Assembly: GCF_000328705.1 (NCBI RefSeq)
Contig: NC_019673.1
Coordinates: 434,001 to 498,000 of the forward strand
Direction: 5' to 3'
DNA length: 64,000 nucleotides
From: Saccharothrix espanaensis DSM 44229
GTDB taxonomy: Bacteria > Actinomycetota > Actinomycetes > Mycobacteriales > Pseudonocardiaceae
The stretch's first letter is position 1, and each line of letters begins with the position of its first letter. A program made the translations under genes and the position numbers. Of this stretch, positions 62,484 to 64,000 are shown one piece after another. A model generated the notes under the pieces. That model saw only the letters and a list, made by a program, of their open reading frames with translations, had not been told where the DNA came from and ran no database searches.

Positions 62484-63362
62484 GTGACGCCCGAGGACCT
62501 GGCAGCGGAGTTGGACCGCGTCGGCTACCTGCCCGACGCCGGTGTCGCCACGGCGGCGTTCCTGGCGTGGCGGATGAGCCGGCCGCTGTTCTGCGAGGGC
62601 GAACCCGGCACCGGCAAGACCTCGCTCGCGCTGGCCCTGGCGCGTGCGCTGGACCTGCCGCTGATCCGGTTGCAGTGCCACGAGGGCATCGACGCCGCGC
62701 AGGCCCTCTACGACTGGGACTTCCCGCGCCAGGTGCTGCACCTGCGGGCGCTGGAGGCGGCGGGCCCGGTCGACGTCGAGCGTGCGGAGGCGTCGCTCTA
62801 CACGCGCCGGTTCCTGCTCGCGCGCCCGTTGCTGCGGGCGCTGGAGGAGGCGCCGTGCGTGCTGCTGGTGGACGAGGTGGACCGCGCCGACGACGAGTTC
62901 GAGGCGTTCCTGCTGGAGGTGCTGGGCGAGAACTCGGTGACCATCCCGGAACTGGGCGTGGTCACCGCGCGGACGCCGCCGCTGGTCGTGCTCACCTCCA
63001 ACCGCACCCGCGAGGTGCACGACGCCCTCAAGCGCCGCTGCCTCTACCACTGGCTCGAACACCCCGACCTGGCGCGCGAGGTGGCGATCCTGAAACGCCG
63101 GCTGCCCGGCGTCGACGACCGGCTGGCGAACCAGGTCGCGTCAGCCGTGCGGCGGTTGCGCGAGCTGGAGCTGATCAAACCGCCGGGCGTCGCCGAGGCC
63201 CTGGACTGGGCGCAGGCCCTGGTCACGCTGGGTCGGACCGAGTTGGACGCGGAAACGGCGGCGGCCACGCTGGGTGCGGTCCTGAAGTACCGGGAGGACG
63301 CACAACGCGCTCTGTCGGCCGGTGTGCTCGGGGCCCCTCCCGGGAGCACAATCGGGGGATGA
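62484..63362 (+). CDS. MoxR-like AAA+ ATPase
   Basis: A 292-residue ATPase. Walker A is CEGEPGTGKTSLALAL (about residues 39-54), Walker B is VLLVDEVDRADDEFEAFLLEVL, and sensor 1 is VVLTSNRTREVHDALKRRC. Such MoxR/CoxD ATPases work with VWA proteins to activate metalloenzymes or complexes. TACTGT lies 7 nt before GTG 62484, suggesting a leaderless start; an in-frame GTG at 62460 is possible. Coupled by ATGA to the VWA gene. Confidence 0.88.
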   Translation: MTPEDLAAELDRVGYLPDAGVATAAFLAWRMSRPLFCEGEPGTGKTSLALALARALDLPLIRLQCHEGIDAAQALYDWDFPRQVLHLRALEAAGPVDVERAEASLYTRRFLLARPLLRALEEAPCVLLVDEVDRADDEFEAFLLEVLGENSVTIPELGVVTARTPPLVVLTSNRTREVHDALKRRCLYHWLEHPDLAREVAILKRRLPGVDDRLANQVASAVRRLRELELIKPPGVAEALDWAQALVTLGRTELDAETAAATLGAVLKYREDAQRALSAGVLGAPPGSTIGG

Positions 63363-64000
63363 CCGGCGCCGGGTCGTTGATGGGGCTCGTGGGGTTCGCC
63401 CGCGTGCTGCGGCGGGCCGGGGTGGCGTGCGGGGCGGAGCGGGTGGCGGCGTTCCTGCGGGCGGTCGAGGAACTCGGGGTCGCGTCGGCGTCGTCGGTGT
63501 ACTGGGCGGGGCGGGTGGCGTTGTGCGCGGAGCCCGACGACCTGCCCCGGTACGACCTGGCGTTCGCCGCGTGGTTCGGCGGGGTCGGGCTTCGGGTGCC
63601 GCGCGGTCGCGGGTCACGGGTGTCCGTGGTGGCCGCGCTGGGCGACGGCACGCCGGGCACCGGCCGGGCGGACCGGCTCGCGGTGGCGGCCAGTGACGTC
63701 GAAGTGTTGCGGCACAAGGACATAGCCTCGTTGACGCCGGGCGAGCGGGCGCACCTGCGGGAGCTGTTGGCGACGTTGCGGCCGGTCGCGCCGGTGCGGC
63801 GGTCGGCGCGCCGGCGGCCCGCGCGGCGCGGCGGAGTGGACCCGGGGCGGACGTTGCGGGCGATGCTGGCGTCCGGCGAGGTGGCGCGGCCCCGGTACCG
63901 GCGGCGGGCCGTGCGCAACCGGAAAGTCGTGCTGCTGGTGGACGTCTCCGGCTCCATGAAGCCGTACGCGGACGCGTTGCTGCGGTTCGCGCACGTCGTC
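63359..64000 (+). CDS. VWA-domain CoxE-like protein (partial, runs off the window)
   Basis: 214 codons are visible. The N-terminal helical domain (FARVLRRAGVACGAERVAAFLRAVEEL) resembles the CoxE/YehP group. A very Arg-rich linker follows, then the start of a von Willebrand A domain with the metal site DVSGSMKPYADALLRFAH (Asp-x-Ser-x-Ser). The ATG overlaps the MoxR stop, so the two form a pair, as known for CoxD-CoxE. The target complex is not in view. Confidence 0.87.
   Translation, partial: MTGAGSLMGLVGFARVLRRAGVACGAERVAAFLRAVEELGVASASSVYWAGRVALCAEPDDLPRYDLAFAAWFGGVGLRVPRGRGSRVSVVAALGDGTPGTGRADRLAVAASDVEVLRHKDIASLTPGERAHLRELLATLRPVAPVRRSARRRPARRGGVDPGRTLRAMLASGEVARPRYRRRAVRNRKVVLLVDVSGSMKPYADALLRFAHVV

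Overview
The window is chromosomal DNA of a high-GC actinomycete. Codon third positions are strongly G/C, GTG and TTG starts are common, stop/start overlaps of the ATGA or GTGA type are frequent, and several genes look leaderless. Protein content (DasR, a csnR-K-like operon, streptogrisin-type protease, DUF3159, DUF3263, LytR_C) fits a soil member of the Pseudonocardiaceae such as the Saccharothrix/Lentzea/Actinosynnema group; the genus is inference. From about 31.2 to 53.5 kb the gene order resembles the mycobacterial core stretch thiE-thiO-thiS-thiG ... thiD-thiC ... def-DUF3263-LytR_C ... AAA ATPase-pssA-psd-moeA ... groEL2. I saw no rRNA, tRNA, CRISPR array or insertion sequence.

Layout. 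0-7 kb: a six-gene minus-strand operon in the order of the Streptomyces chitosan-oligosaccharide genes csnR-E-F-G-H-K. 7-16.5 kb: a DUF3159 membrane protein behind an iron-box-like palindrome, an amino-sugar kinase, a large secreted S8 protease, an aldo/keto reductase, and TetR and GntR regulators. 16.6-26.4 kb: the GlcNAc/chitobiose regulon, with nagA, an O-methyltransferase, a uridine-kinase-like gene, a SIS-domain deaminase candidate, dasD-C-B-A and divergent dasR. 26.4-31.2 kb: an MFS exporter, a threonine-dehydratase-like enzyme, a region with small ORFs, and a streptogrisin-like protease followed by a 13-copy 19-bp tandem repeat. 31.2-40 kb: thiamin biosynthesis under two TPP riboswitches. 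40.5-53.5 kb: LysE, peptide deformylase, a CDC48-like ATPase, phosphatidylserine/phosphatidylethanolamine synthesis, MoeA, a cold-shock protein, a Ser/Thr kinase, and groEL with two CIRCE operators. 54-57 kb: a sigma factor with a small partner gene, and an LtrA membrane protein. 57-62.1 kb: a second DasR-type locus with cutC, an ABC importer and a GH20 hexosaminidase. 62.1-64 kb: a PspC protein and a MoxR/VWA pair that runs off the end.

How the genes work together. Chitin- and chitosan-derived oligosaccharides would enter through three ABC importers (csnEFG, dasABC and the 57.8-60.8 kb system). GH3 (dasD), GH20 and GH4 enzymes would cut them to monomers. NagK-like kinases, NagA and the SIS-domain deaminase candidate would then yield fructose-6-phosphate. 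DasR is encoded at 25.7 kb, and five dre-like palindromes lie near nagA, inside dasD ahead of the SIS gene, before dasA, and across both the start and the stop codon of cutC. The window therefore carries a regulator, its candidate operators and the pathway together.

Most notable points: the dre sites embedded in coding sequence, the cutC gene bracketed by dre sites, an apparent one-base frameshift in the cold-shock gene, an inverted pair of G-rich/terminator-like elements flanking the thiD-thiC region, and tandem GAGTNNACTC palindromes upstream of psd-pssA.
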